A stretch of DNA of 64,000 nt from Prunus persica. Taxonomy: Eukaryota > Streptophyta > Magnoliopsida > Rosales > Rosaceae. Below the pieces are notes generated by a model, which was given only the letters and a program-made list of their open reading frames with translations, had not been told where the DNA came from and searched no databases. Each line of letters begins with the position of its first letter. The stretch's first letter is position 1. Position numbers and translations under genes: made by a program. The stretch spans positions 33,459,251-33,523,250 of the forward strand of contig NC_034009.1 in NCBI RefSeq assembly GCF_000346465.2, given 5' to 3'. Positions 48,801 through 60,282 of the stretch are shown piece after piece.

Positions 48801-51661
48801 GGGAGAAGGTCAATTGTTTCGATACTATTGTGCTGTATGCAAGCTGAAAAATCTTGCAGGAGCTTGATAGCAAATAGAGTTGAACTGTCTCCTGTTCTTG
48901 AATTATTTCATGCTGGAAATGATTGTGTGAGAGGAATATGTGTAGAATTTCTGTCAGAGTTGGTTCAGTTGAACAGGTATACATACTCATTTAGCTGTGT
49001 TGCATTATAAGTCTTCACTTCTCTTTTGCTATTCATAGCATCGTACTATCTCGTCAGCACTGACAATAAGAGTTGTGAATTCTTCTTATGGGCAGGAGAA
49101 CATTATGCAATCAGATCTTGCAGATGATTAAAGATGAAGGACCATTTAGTACAATGCATACCTTTCTTGTGTATCTTCAAATGGCTCCAATGGAGCAGCA
49201 ACCTGCAATTGCAACTCTTCTTCTTCAGCTTGATCTCCTGGTTTTCCTTCGCTCTTGACATCAATTCCATTTATTAAATCGTAAATAAATCTTTCTGGTA
49301 TACGCTAGGCCATTTAAACAAAGATTTAAGATTGTCACATTTGCAGGTTGAGCCATGGAAGATGAGCATTTACAGGGAAGAGTCTATAGAGGCACTAATT
49401 GAAGCATTGCGGAGGAAAGAGTTCTCTAATTCTCAAATGATGGCTCTAGATGCCTTGTTATCTCTTACTGGACATATAACTTCTTCAGGGGAGTCATACA
49501 CTGGAGCCTGGTTGCTCAAGATCGCAGGATTTGATCAACCTTACAATGCTTTGATGAAGGCAGAGCAGCCGAGGAAACACGACAATGATTTGATGGGAAC
49601 AATGGTGTGCCTTTTGTTGGGTTTTTATTCTTTTCACAGCTTATATACCTCATTAATTTTAAATCCTGATATTTAATACTTGTACACAGGACGAAGAAGA
49701 GAAAGCTGTAACCTCTTGGCAGAAAAGGGTTGCTTTTGTACTTTGCAACCATGAAAGGGGCTCTATTTTTAAAGCTTTGGAAGAATGCATCAAGAGTAAT
49801 TCCTTAGAGATGGCAAAGTCATGTCTTGTCATTGCCACATGGCTCACAAACATGCTTTCTATACTTCCTGATACTGGTGTGAAAAGAGAAGCTCGCAAGG
49901 CCTTGCTTGACGAGTTCATAAATGTTCTCCAATCGTCAAATAACCTGGAGGAGAAGATTTTGGCAACTCTTGCTTTGAAATCTTTTGTCAGTGATCCAGG
50001 TAATCTCGGTCTAGGAAAGCTTTTGTTAATGTACACAAACATTTCCAAGTTGTCTACATAAGTAAAAGAAGTTAACATCTATAACTTCCAAATTGTAGCC
50101 GCGCTTGAAGCACTAGGAGTGTATGCTAAATGCATCTACAAAACTTTGAGAAAACTCAAGAAGAATTCGGTGGTAGCGAACGACATAATGAAAGCATTGA
50201 TGAACTTGTCATCTATTGACATAGTAAGTGGTGTGGGGGAGCAAGATTTTTAATTTGGAGTAATTTAAGTGTACAGATTACTAACTACTCCAAACATTCT
50301 GCAATATAGACAGAGCTGTGGAGTTGTGCTGAAGTGGTTGAATTAGATTCATCCACAAATGGGGAGGTTCTGTCTTTGCTTCATGTAAAAGGTCGGGTTT
50401 TAAGCAGCCATTCCGATGGAACTATAAAGGTAAAGACCAAACCAGAACTACTCCTGTTTCATTCACTCACACTTGCATGCAAAAATTATACATGGAGGAT
50501 TTGTATACAGAATGCCTCGTTAACAGAAGCTGAGACTAATATTGTCAACCTTTTAGGTATGGGATGCTGGAAAGAAGGTACTGAGATTGATTCAAGAAGT
50601 TCGTGAGCACACAAAGGCAGTCACATGCCTCTATATCTCATCTTCAGGTGACAAACTATACAGCGGTTCGTTAGACAAAACAATTCGGGTAAGTCATTAT
50701 CCTACTAAGCATAAGTTGTTTTGAATGATTCTTCTATTAACATTTCCTCGTCTACAGGTCTGGGCAATTAAAGCCGAAGAAATTCATTGTCTACAAGTGC
50801 ATGATGTGAAGGAGGCAGTATACGAATTGGTAGCAAATGCTAAAGTGGCATGCTTCATTTCTCAAGGCACTGGAGTTAAGGTAAGTGCTCTCTGTCCATG
50901 AACAACTGTGAGTGACACAGGCCAAAAGAGAAAAAGATTGCATTTTAGGCCTTACCCAAAAGCACTGTTGTCGCAGGTGTATGAGTGGTCTGGTGTTCAA
51001 AAGCATATAAACTTCAACAAATACGTAAAGAGCCTTGCCATGACAGGGCCTAACCTGTATTGTGGTTGCTCTGGTTACAGCATCCAGGTAAATCACAAAA
51101 CCTACAATTGGGTACAATTGACTTGAGATTTTAATGTTAAACAAAATATAAATGGCAGGAGGTTAATTTGGGCAAATACACATCAAGCACATTCTACTCA
51201 GGCACAAGAAAGCTGTTGGGGAAACAAGTCTTCTATTCCCTTCACATTCAGGATGGCATTCTATACGCAGGCGGTTCATCGGTGGATGCATCAGCAGGGA
51301 AGATATTCTCGCTTCCAAACAAGGCAGTAGTAGGAACATTCGTAACGGGGCTTGACATCCAACGCATAGCCATCAACAATGACTTAATATTTACAGCCAG
51401 CAAGTGCGGAGTGATTGAGGTTTGGTTGAAAGAAAGGTTCACTCGAATTGCTTCCATCAAAATGGCTTGTGGGGGACATGCCAAGATTACATCTTTAGCA
51501 GCAGACATGGAGGGAGGGATGCTGTTTGCAGGTTCTTCTGATGGCAGAATCCAGGTTAGGACAGAGAGAAATAATAACCCATTAAATATGTTTTGCATTT
51601 TCAATTTATATTTAATCTTATGCTTTGTTTGTTTGGATTGCAGGTTTGGGCCCTAGACTGA
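45821..51661 (+). CDS. LIN: LIN/CERBERUS-type E3 ubiquitin ligase (U-box, ARM-like, WD40)
   Basis: In legumes LIN/CERBERUS is needed for rhizobial infection-thread growth and for normal arbuscular mycorrhiza (family knowledge). Fifteen exons: 45821-46758, 46920-46977, 47074-47415, 47525-47613, 47693-48976, 49096-49240, 49347-49604, 49690-49999, 50099-50223, 50310-50429, 50557-50688, 50758-50880, 50977-51087, 51159-51554 and 51644-51661 (4449 nt, 1482 aa), almost the length of CERBERUS. The N-terminal region (1-330) starts with a conserved FAMDQKDIVR segment. A serine-rich spacer follows, then the U-box at about 505-575 (DFVCPITGQIFCDPVTLETG and TTCPITRQP), ARM-like helices (590-1180) and WD40 repeats (from about 1190) with IKVWD and KTIRVW, ending VWALD. 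The fourth exon is the least certain; its frame is fixed by continuity with the U-box exon and by its SMNSDHVN similarity to relatives. Infection-specific expression cannot be judged from sequence. Confidence 0.95.
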
Positions 51662-52929
51662 GCATAATCCAGAATCCATTCTCTTGTATATGTAAACTGT
51701 ACTGTGACAAATATCATCTTCAATTACAAGTCACAATCATATGTTCCTTGCTGAAGAATCATTTGCCCAAGAGGGTTCAATTTCCAGCAACTGTAAAGTC
51801 AATTACCAATTAGTATACTCACATATTCAAATTTCGATTTTGTCAAACATATTCACATAATTCAATTTCGACTTTGGGATCATTTTAATAATTTTAGATA
51901 CTAATTTTCGTTTGAAGTCGGGGGCAAATGTGTCAACCTGCTTTCAGAGTTACCTGTAACAAAAATAGGGTATGTCTTTGTAAGAACTAGGTATCTTCAA
52001 TCAGTATTCTCTTACAAAATTTCTATTCGCAACAAAGGGCGATGGACATTAAATCACAATAATTTTAATTTTTTTTGTCATGGATGGGAGGCACTCAGAA
52101 TGAAAAGGACTAAAGTTATAAGATCATTGATATTTGAATCTCATAAATACCACTACAAAATTGTATCCTCATTGTGCCCCTTCACGACAGTAAAAACCCT
52201 ACTCTCAAATCTCAAAATTATTTGTAAATAAAAATTAAAAAAACATGTTTTAAGGGAAAGCATTCAGAATGAGTAGGAGGTTTGTAATTCCAATCACGAA
52301 ATTAATCGGACAAATACAGGATTATCCTCATCATGCCCCTATCCCAACTCAATAAATCAATACATAAAAATTCAAAAAAAGAAAAAAACGAATTTAAAAA
52401 AGAAAAATAAAAGAGAAGATGAAGAATACGAAAACATCAGAAACATTGGATCGTTTCAACGTCGACACTGAGTCTCAGACGACCGTCGTGAGATGTATAT
52501 CCAAATTCATCATCTGATTTCGCAACAATTTCACAAAACTCGCAAAACAAATACAGAAAGAGTGTGAGCGAGAAAGCGGGAGGGAGGCCATGAGAGTTAG
52601 ATGGATGGAGACTGCGAGGCCATGCCGATACGATTTAAAGAAGATGGACCGACTCTTTATTAGGGTTTTGAAACTTGCGTATTGCCGATTCTACCCTTTT
52701 GATTTGGATCTGGATTTGACGAAATGTTGGGCTAAGCCCAGTTAAGAACTACGCAACCAATTAGGCCTTTAAAGTAAATACTCTAACAACTTCTTGGGCC
52801 TGAGGGTTGGGCTTATGTTAACGGTTTAACGCTGCCGTAACTTCCAGTTTTCCTTCTTTCTGATTCAGTTCAGCTGACCCCAGATCAATGCTTTCACAGA
52901 GACATACACCGTCTCGCTCTGCAACTACC
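51662..52929. other. Spacer between LIN-like and BRE-like genes
   Basis: The first 200 bases are the LIN-like 3'UTR. Two diverged copies of a module containing CATTCAGAATGA and ATCCTCAT.ATGCCCC lie at about 52085-52190 and 52258-52345. The last 150 bases are the BRE-like 5' region. No other gene was recognised. Confidence 0.5.
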
Positions 52930-55929
52930 ATGTCTCCGGAGACTGCTCCTCCTCTCATTGCCGCCCAGCTCAACTACCTCCTTAGTCACTTCCCCCTCCT
53001 CGTTAAGGTGATGCCCTTCGAAACCCTATCTCTCTGTCTCTTTGCTCATTTGCAATCATGAAAAATCGAATTGCGAGAAACTTAATAGGCGAAAATATCA
53101 TTTCATTCATTCCGATGAAAATATTTCACTGAAGCATCCTCTTGGACTTCGAAGAACTTTTCTGGGTTCGTGCATCATTTGCCCAGCTGTTATCTCAGCT
53201 CCCGTACAATCTAGGGTTTTGTTTCGAGAGTTGAAGAAGAAAAAGATTATTTGGACATTTTCATGATCAATTTTGCTTTACAGATTGAGAATAAGTGGTC
53301 TGGCAGCAAATACTACCCCGGAATTCTTGACCGCTTCACCTTAGTCATTTCCTACTGTCTAGACGTTATCAAATGTGAGTGAATCTTTATATATATAGTC
53401 TCACATGTAGTTCCCGGTTGATTTATGTTTATTCATTTTCTAAGCATGTGAGGCTTCGATTTGTTGTAGGGGATATTATATTTGATGCAGAGTCTCCAAT
53501 GGCTGCACCAGATGTTATATTTGGACCTGATGATGAAAATTTTCAGCAGTTTCTTGTATTGCGTGGTGAAGAAGAAGGGGACACAAAGTCTCCTAAGAAA
53601 TTTTTGAATGATTGGAACAGCAGAGACCCTACACAGCTAATGCTTCTCATTCAAGAACTGAGGTATATGATTTCTCTATAACACAGCACTTTAAACATTT
53701 AGATTTCATTTGGGATCACCATAGCTAACTAGTTTCAGTGAAATACTGTTGCTCCATTTTAAAGGGATCAATACATGTCCTTCCAGAAGAAGCGCGTTGC
53801 AGAAGTTGATGATGACAGATTGAAGTTTGAAATTAGCACAATTGTTGCTCGTGAGGTATTGTTTCAACTTTGTAATGTATGTATTATTAGACATCTGTTT
53901 GCTTGCAAGGGATGAACTAGGAGGACAAAGTTCGTGAGTATCTAGTTTGATGGTCAACATTTAAAGATATTTCATGCTTGTGTGTATATCCTGACAAATG
54001 GAACATGAATTTCATCATAACAACCTATCTGTTCTTGTAATATTTTCACTGCCAAATTTGGCAGATAGACATTGTCTTAACTCCTTACACTTTGCTTCAG
54101 GGCATTGAGATGCACATGAGTTCTGGAGTTGACAAGGTATTTCTAATTGATAAGAAAAAAACATGTTCAGTGGTGAGTAGAACTTGCCTGTGTAGCTTCT
54201 GATTATATATGTGGTCCTTATGCCTCTGAATTTTAGCGTAGCCAGAGGAGGTCAAATTTTCAGTGCCTCTATTGGACATGAACATAAATAAGATGGTGCC
54301 TGGGTGTCCCTGGAAACATAAACAAAAGATATACTTGCAGGTTGAGAATCTCTTTCTCTTTCTGCCCCTCAATCATCAAGTTAGCTTTTCCCAGTGTTTA
54401 CATTTCGTCCAGCACATGTATACAATAATGTGGACTGTGGGTGATGTAGGTTATATATCCTGTTGAGAAAAAATATGTTTCCACTCCATCAGCTCCTCGC
54501 TTGAAACTAGTATCTACAACAGAGTTGAAGAGTATATTTTCCATTGATGATGTGAAACTTCCTACATGGTTGAATGGGATGTAAGTTAATTATATATTCA
54601 GTCTTCTAAATTATAAGTTCCTAGTCCTTTATACTTGACTAGTATTGGTCCATTATGGTTATTGTTTTTTTGTTTCTTACTTTCCAAAGGTGCATGGCTG
54701 AATATCTTCCCCATCTTGAGGAATCTCTTGAGAACCAGGTCAGCTGCATTTGAGTCTATATTTTCCATTTTTGAAGTACAAAATGTTTCATATTTGTAAT
54801 TATATTTTGCCTTGTTAATAAGGTTTTGGAGGCAGTTTCCTTAATTGATGTTAGAAGGCGCTTTATTGAGGCATTAGCCCTTCAGTTTGGAAGACCGTTG
54901 GAAGCTGATCCGGTAGGCATCCTAGGCAATGTAGTTCTCTCTGCAAAGTGATTGAAGCTTTAAGACTAATTGGTCATCTCTAATTGGGCAGGTATTTTGC
55001 AGAAAGGCTACATTTCTTGCTGCTTCTGGAGTTTTCACGTTCCTGGTATATATGATCATCACTGCATCATATTGTTTGGAATATTGCTTTAAGCCAAACG
55101 TGTGATGGTCCATTGATTAATGGACTTACTTGATCTCTACTATTTTGTTTCTACCTTTCTCATAAGCATTTCGACGACTTCTAGCAGGAAGTCATTTGGA
55201 TCTATGCCATTTATTGTTGATAGCGAGCTTGCTATTCACAATCTATTTTGTTGTTCTACATTATATGGTGGTACTTTTTGTTGTATGGTGCAAATGGTTT
55301 TGGTCTACAATTGGTGTCTTCTTTTCTTCATTTAATACTGCATCCTTCGCACTTTAGTTATCTTCCCATTTTTAGTGACTAAGCTTCTGATAGGTTTGTT
55401 TGTATAGGTTCATGTTTTGATTTCAACTCAGTTTCCAAAGCAACAGCCAGAGTTGATGCTTCAAAGTTCACAGGCAAGGATATTTCTCCAAATCCATAAA
55501 TTTATGAGTATAACAAAGTCAAACCTTAAGTATAAAAAAGAAACAATGTTAAACCTTATACATATAGCTAGTCAAGTATATACGCTACTGCACTTGTGTA
55601 GTTTGTTTAATTATTGTTCTTGGTATATATGTTTTTTAGTCATAACTCTTTATTTGATGGGGTTATATTTTTGTAATGATGTAGCATTTCAACTCCCAAG
55701 GTGCGCCAATCAAGTCACTGTTTCTAACTGAATACCCTTGGAGCCCAAGATGGGAAATACCATTAATGGCTGAGCGAATTTGGTGAGTTACTTTGTAAAT
55801 TATTACGTCTTTTGCATCAGTTTTCACGTATGAACATATTGCTGATGGGAATTACTTTGCAGTGACTATTTGACGGATGAGGCTTTGAACTTCAAGAGGT
55901 ACTGCAATGAACCTCAACTGCAACACTAG
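52930..55929 (+). CDS. BRE: BRE/BRCC45-like protein (BABAM2 family)
   Basis: In animals BRE/BRCC45 is a scaffold, with BRCC36, of the K63-deubiquitinating BRCA1-A and BRISC complexes; plant BRCC36-type complexes act in DNA repair. Thirteen exons: 52930-53007, 53284-53374, 53470-53662, 53765-53855, 54101-54136, 54242-54340, 54450-54580, 54690-54738, 54823-54912, 54992-55045, 55408-55473, 55685-55782 and 55863-55929 (1143 nt, 380 aa). Family motifs include CLDVIKWDIIFDAESP, PDVIFGPDDENF, LDMNINKMVPGCPWKH and FIEALALQFGRPLEADPV. The start MSPETAPPLIAAQLNYLLS fits the family N-terminus. Intron 11 (55474-55684) begins GCAAGG, so it is a GC-AG intron; any GT donor nearby would break the SSQ/HFNSQG junction. 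No catalytic residues are expected because this is a scaffold subunit. Confidence 0.92.
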
Positions 55930-56567
55930 CATGTCGTAGAATGCAGCCATTAATGTTCGGTATCCTTGCCGATACAAATCAAGTTGTGTAAAGTTGGTGC
56001 ATTGGAACTCTTTTGATTCTTGGATATGGGCGTGGATAAAAAAGATTGTCACTTTTGTTAATAACTGAGAAATGAAACGATGATAGTTCTTAATTAATGC
56101 TTTGCAGTCACAGATTATGGTCTTGAACTTAGATCAAGATCTAATAGATGACACTAATTCAAAAGGCTAAAATATTTTGTCAGGATTTGAATCGGGTTGA
56201 ATTGCAACTGTTGGATTTTGATCCGATCCGAACACATGGGTTTTTCAGAGTCGCAATTATTATATTTTTATAAAAAATATTATTAGTCTTGTCAGATTGT
56301 CAATGCTTATGCTGGAATATCTTTTCTATTTCGGTGGAATATGGAAATATATCTTGCAAGAGATTGCATATGGGAGGGCAATAATTGAACCGTTTGAGCA
56401 GTTTTTGTTATAACAAGAGGAAAAATTTACAATATAATCTAGCAGTAATTTAAAATGCCATCAAATCAAGTAGGAATTTATCAACTAGCTCTTATTTATC
56501 CAAATAATTGTATGTTGCGTTTGGTTATTGGGAAATTGGCAGCACATGAAAGAAAGAAATTTTTATT
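55930..56567. other. BRE-like 3' region and spacer
   Basis: The 3'UTR of the BRE-like gene is followed by AT-rich spacer up to the MITE at 56568. No gene was seen. Confidence 0.5.
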
Positions 56568-57196
56568 GAGTGCTACTATTTCCACCCACCTGTCCTATTT
56601 TCCCATTCACTTTTATTTTCAAAATTTAAAAACAAATTTATCCATTTGTAAAATGACTTTGAAAGACTTAGATTTAAAAATATAAAAAAACACATATTCT
56701 CCTTCATCTCTGCCAACCCCAACCCCTCCCTTCTCTCCCTCATCCCGACCAAACCCTCATCCTAACCAAACCCAAACCAAAGTTCCAATTTCCAATTGGG
56801 TCCAATACAATTCCATCAGATTTTTCCTCAGTTTCTAAGCTCAAGGACACAAGCTTTCTGTTTCATTTGCTCTTTGTCTTCTTTCTAATTCTAGCATTTC
56901 TCTCCGTTATTGTTTTCGTTCAATGGAGAGACGATGAACATTGAGAGCGATTTTCTTTATTTATTTTATTTTTAATAATACTTTACAGAGGATCCCAATT
57001 GATTGACAGAGGTTGAAGGTTTGAAGCATGTTTTGAATGATAGTAAGAATAATTTACTTGAATTAATAATTAAAGGATATTTTAGGAATAATGGTGGGTG
57101 TAAAAATAGAATTGTGTTTTTTTAAATTTATATGGTGAGTAAGAGGAAGATAAAGTAAATAAAAAAATAAGACTGGAGTTGGAAATAGTAGCACCC
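56568..57196. mobile_element. Non-autonomous DNA transposon (MITE) upstream of the beta-tubulin gene
   Basis: The ends are inverted: GAGTGCTACTATTTCCA on the left and GGGTGCTACTATTTCCA read inward from the right. They are flanked by an 8-bp direct duplication TTTTTATT at 56560-56567 and 57197-57204. The duplication is low-complexity but abuts the repeats exactly. An 8-bp duplication suits hAT or some Mutator-like elements. The interior contains a segment that could encode a membrane helix (see findings). No transposase is present in the 629 bp. Confidence 0.68.
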
Positions 57197-57204
57197 TTTT
57201 TATT

Positions 57205-57796
57205 TTGCCAAACGAAAAGAAAGAATTTCGAGCCATTGTTAAAAGTAAAAGAGAAGATAATTGATATTTTTTATGTACTACATCAGGGATGATAAGTCTT
57301 AAAACGGTAAAAAGAGGAAAGCACCACAAATACCAGATTTGCTGCGTTGTCTCTTAACAGCCAAACGAGGTCGTAGACAGTAAAAATGAAATCAGCGGAT
57401 TAATCATGTTATTAGCGGTAAGCAGTTAGACCGTCCCGCGGGAAACATCTGGCGGAGGTGGGGATCAGCGTATTAACGTGCGCACACCATGCCAGCGGGA
57501 GCAGGGAGAAAGAGAGAGAAGTTAGTTAGTTTGTCCGTACTCTCTCTGTCTGGCTGTCACATACACAGCAGCAACAGACTAATTCACTAAAAAAATATCA
57601 CACCCACTATTATTACCTTCGTAACCTCCGAATCTCCCTCTCGCTCTCTCTCTCCCTCCTTCCCCTTCATAATAGGGATTTCAGATAGACTTTCTCCTGT
57701 GTCTCCTCTCTCTCATTGATTGGTTTGGGCCATTTCACCAAACGCCCTAACCGGAGATCTCGCTTCGTTTTCGGCCCACTGTAACATCTCGCGACA
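57205..57796. promoter_or_regulatory. Beta-tubulin promoter and CT-rich 5' leader
   Basis: The last 200 bases before the ATG are strongly CT-rich (for example CTCTCGCTCTCTCTCTCCCT near 57640), typical of a plant tubulin leader. No clear TATA box was picked. Promoter extent is inferred from position only. Confidence 0.4.
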
Positions 57797-60282
57797 ATGA
57801 GAGAGATCTTGCATATCCAAGGAGGCCAATGCGGTAACCAAATCGGCTCCAAGTTCTGGGAAGTCATCTGCGACGAGCACGGCGTTGACCCCACCGGAAG
57901 GTACCGTGGAGACGCCAACTCCGATCTTCAACTCGAGAGGATCAACGTCTATTACAATGAGGCTTCCGGCGGCCGGTACGTCCCTCGCGCCGTCCTCATG
58001 GATCTTGAACCCGGTACCATGGACAGCATCCGATCCGGTCCGTTCGGCCAGATCTTCCGCCCTGACAACTTCGTCTTCGGCCAGTCCGGTGCCGGCAACA
58101 ACTGGGCCAAAGGTCATTACACCGAAGGTGCCGAGTTGATCGATTCCGTTCTCGATGTTGTTCGCAAGGAGGCCGAGAATTGTGACTGCCTTCAAGGTAC
58201 TTTTTATTTCAACTTCGATTTGAAAATGCTCCTGAATCAGATTTTATTTCGCTTTCTGCGAGATTATGTATTGATGCTTGAATATTCAGTGCGTTATCAT
58301 TTGCTTAAGCTATATGAATTAGTCGTTCAAGATTTAACAATAATCTAATTGCAAAGCTAGGATCGTCAGATCCTTCATCTAAATCTAATTCCAAAGTTAG
58401 AAAGTTGCTGAGTGTTTCGTTACAATTTCAATCGGTTAACCCTGCATCAATGCCTTGTGTGATTTCAGTAATTCTGGAATTTGTTGTACTGCATCTCCAT
58501 TTTTCTTTTTTCTTTTTTGTTTTTTTTGTTTTGTTTTTACACTCCTTGTCCTTTGGCAGAGGATCTAAAGATGAAATTATTCTAATCTTGTCCGTTACTT
58601 TTTGTATGATTGTGGATCTGAGATTGGAGGTGAGGTTTCATAGCATTGCCATGTGGTGAACTGTACTGCGTCTCTCGTATTATATTATCGGGTTGATTTT
58701 ATAAGTATGTCTTTATAATAAGGCTGAGTTGCTTGTGGCCCCTTTTTTTGGTCTCCAGTGGAGACAGATGGAGAAAGCAATCTTATTAATCTGTCTTTTT
58801 GCGACTTACATGTAAATTAGCAATTTTATTACTCTTCTTTGCATTATGATTGCCATTTCCCAACAGTTACAATTACCAAACCGACATTGTACTGATTGTT
58901 TTACCAATTTAAATGTAGCAGTAAATCTTATATGGCACTCAGAGTTTTTTAGACCTTTTTTTTTGTTTGGCCTTCTCAATGGATTCTCTGTAAGCAGAGA
59001 AGTTAAATCTTGTTTTAAAGGTGTTTTGTGATGTAAAGGTCGTTGTACAAGCTGAGCTAAGGCCTTGTAACAGCTTTTATTGTGTGAGTGTGAGTGTGAA
59101 GATTAACTTATAGTTTGGATCCCAGTACAAGTAGTGCCCTACTTGTTCCCATTTACACTTCAAATCTCACGTGCCAGTTGTCATTTATATTCTAAATATG
59201 CTGATTGAAATCATCTCTTTTATATGGGCCAGGTTTTCAGGTTTGCCACTCACTTGGAGGAGGCACTGGGTCGGGCATGGGAACCCTTCTGATATCAAAG
59301 ATTAGAGAGGAATACCCAGACAGGATGATGCTGACATTCTCTGTTTTCCCTTCACCAAAGGTCTCAGACACTGTCGTGGAACCATATAATGCCACTCTTT
59401 CAGTGCACCAGTTGGTTGAGAATGCTGATGAATGCATGGTTCTTGATAATGAAGCACTTTATGACATTTGCTTCAGGACCCTAAAGCTCAGCACCCCAAG
59501 CTGTGAGTCACAAACTACTTCTTTTGCTAATTATATAGTAACACAAAGTATTCTTATAGCAGGGGTTCTAATTTACTTGATTGTATCTCGGGTTTGCAGT
59601 TGGAGACCTGAACCATTTGATATCTGCAACCATGAGTGGGGTGACATGCTGCCTAAGGTTCCCTGGGCAGCTGAACTCCGACCTCCGGAAGCTGGCTGTG
59701 AATCTGATTCCATTCCCACGTCTTCACTTCTTCATGGTGGGGTTTGCCCCTCTAACTTCTCGTGGGTCCCAACAGTACATCTCCCTCACTGTGCCAGAGC
59801 TAACTCAGCAAATGTGGGATGCCAAGAACATGATGTGTGCTGCTGACCCTCGTCACGGACGTTACCTGACAGCCTCAGCAATGTTCAGGGGAAAGATGAG
59901 CACCAAGGAGGTGGATGAACAGATGATCAATGTGCAGAACAAGAATTCGTCCTACTTTGTTGAGTGGATTCCTCACAATGTGAAGTCAAGCGTGTGTGAT
60001 ATTCCTCCCAGGGGTTTGAAAATGGCGTCGACTTTTGTGGGCAACTCTACATCGATCCAGGAGATGTTCAGGAGAGTGAGCGAGCAGTTCACAGCCATGT
60101 TCCGGCGCAAGGCCTTTTTGCATTGGTACACTGGGGAAGGGATGGACGAGATGGAGTTCACAGAAGCTGAGAGTAACATGAATGATTTGGTTGCCGAGTA
60201 CCAGCAATACCAAGATGCTACCGTCGAGGATGATGGTGAGTACGAGGAGGAGGACGGTGCTGAAGAGAACTATGAGGACTAA
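57797..60282 (+). CDS. TUBB: Beta-tubulin
   Basis: This is a structural GTPase that pairs with alpha-tubulin to build microtubules. Three exons: 57797-58196, 59233-59502 and 59600-60282 (1353 nt, 450 aa), with the two introns at positions common to plant beta-tubulins. The protein begins MREI, the beta-tubulin autoregulation tetrapeptide. The nucleotide-binding glycine loop [10 protein letters not shown] lies near residues 142-151. Further hallmarks are [26 protein letters not shown] and the C-terminal acidic tail ending GAEENYED. Length and tail agree with plant isoforms. The 5' leader is CT-rich. Which isotype it is cannot be decided by eye. Confidence 0.98.
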
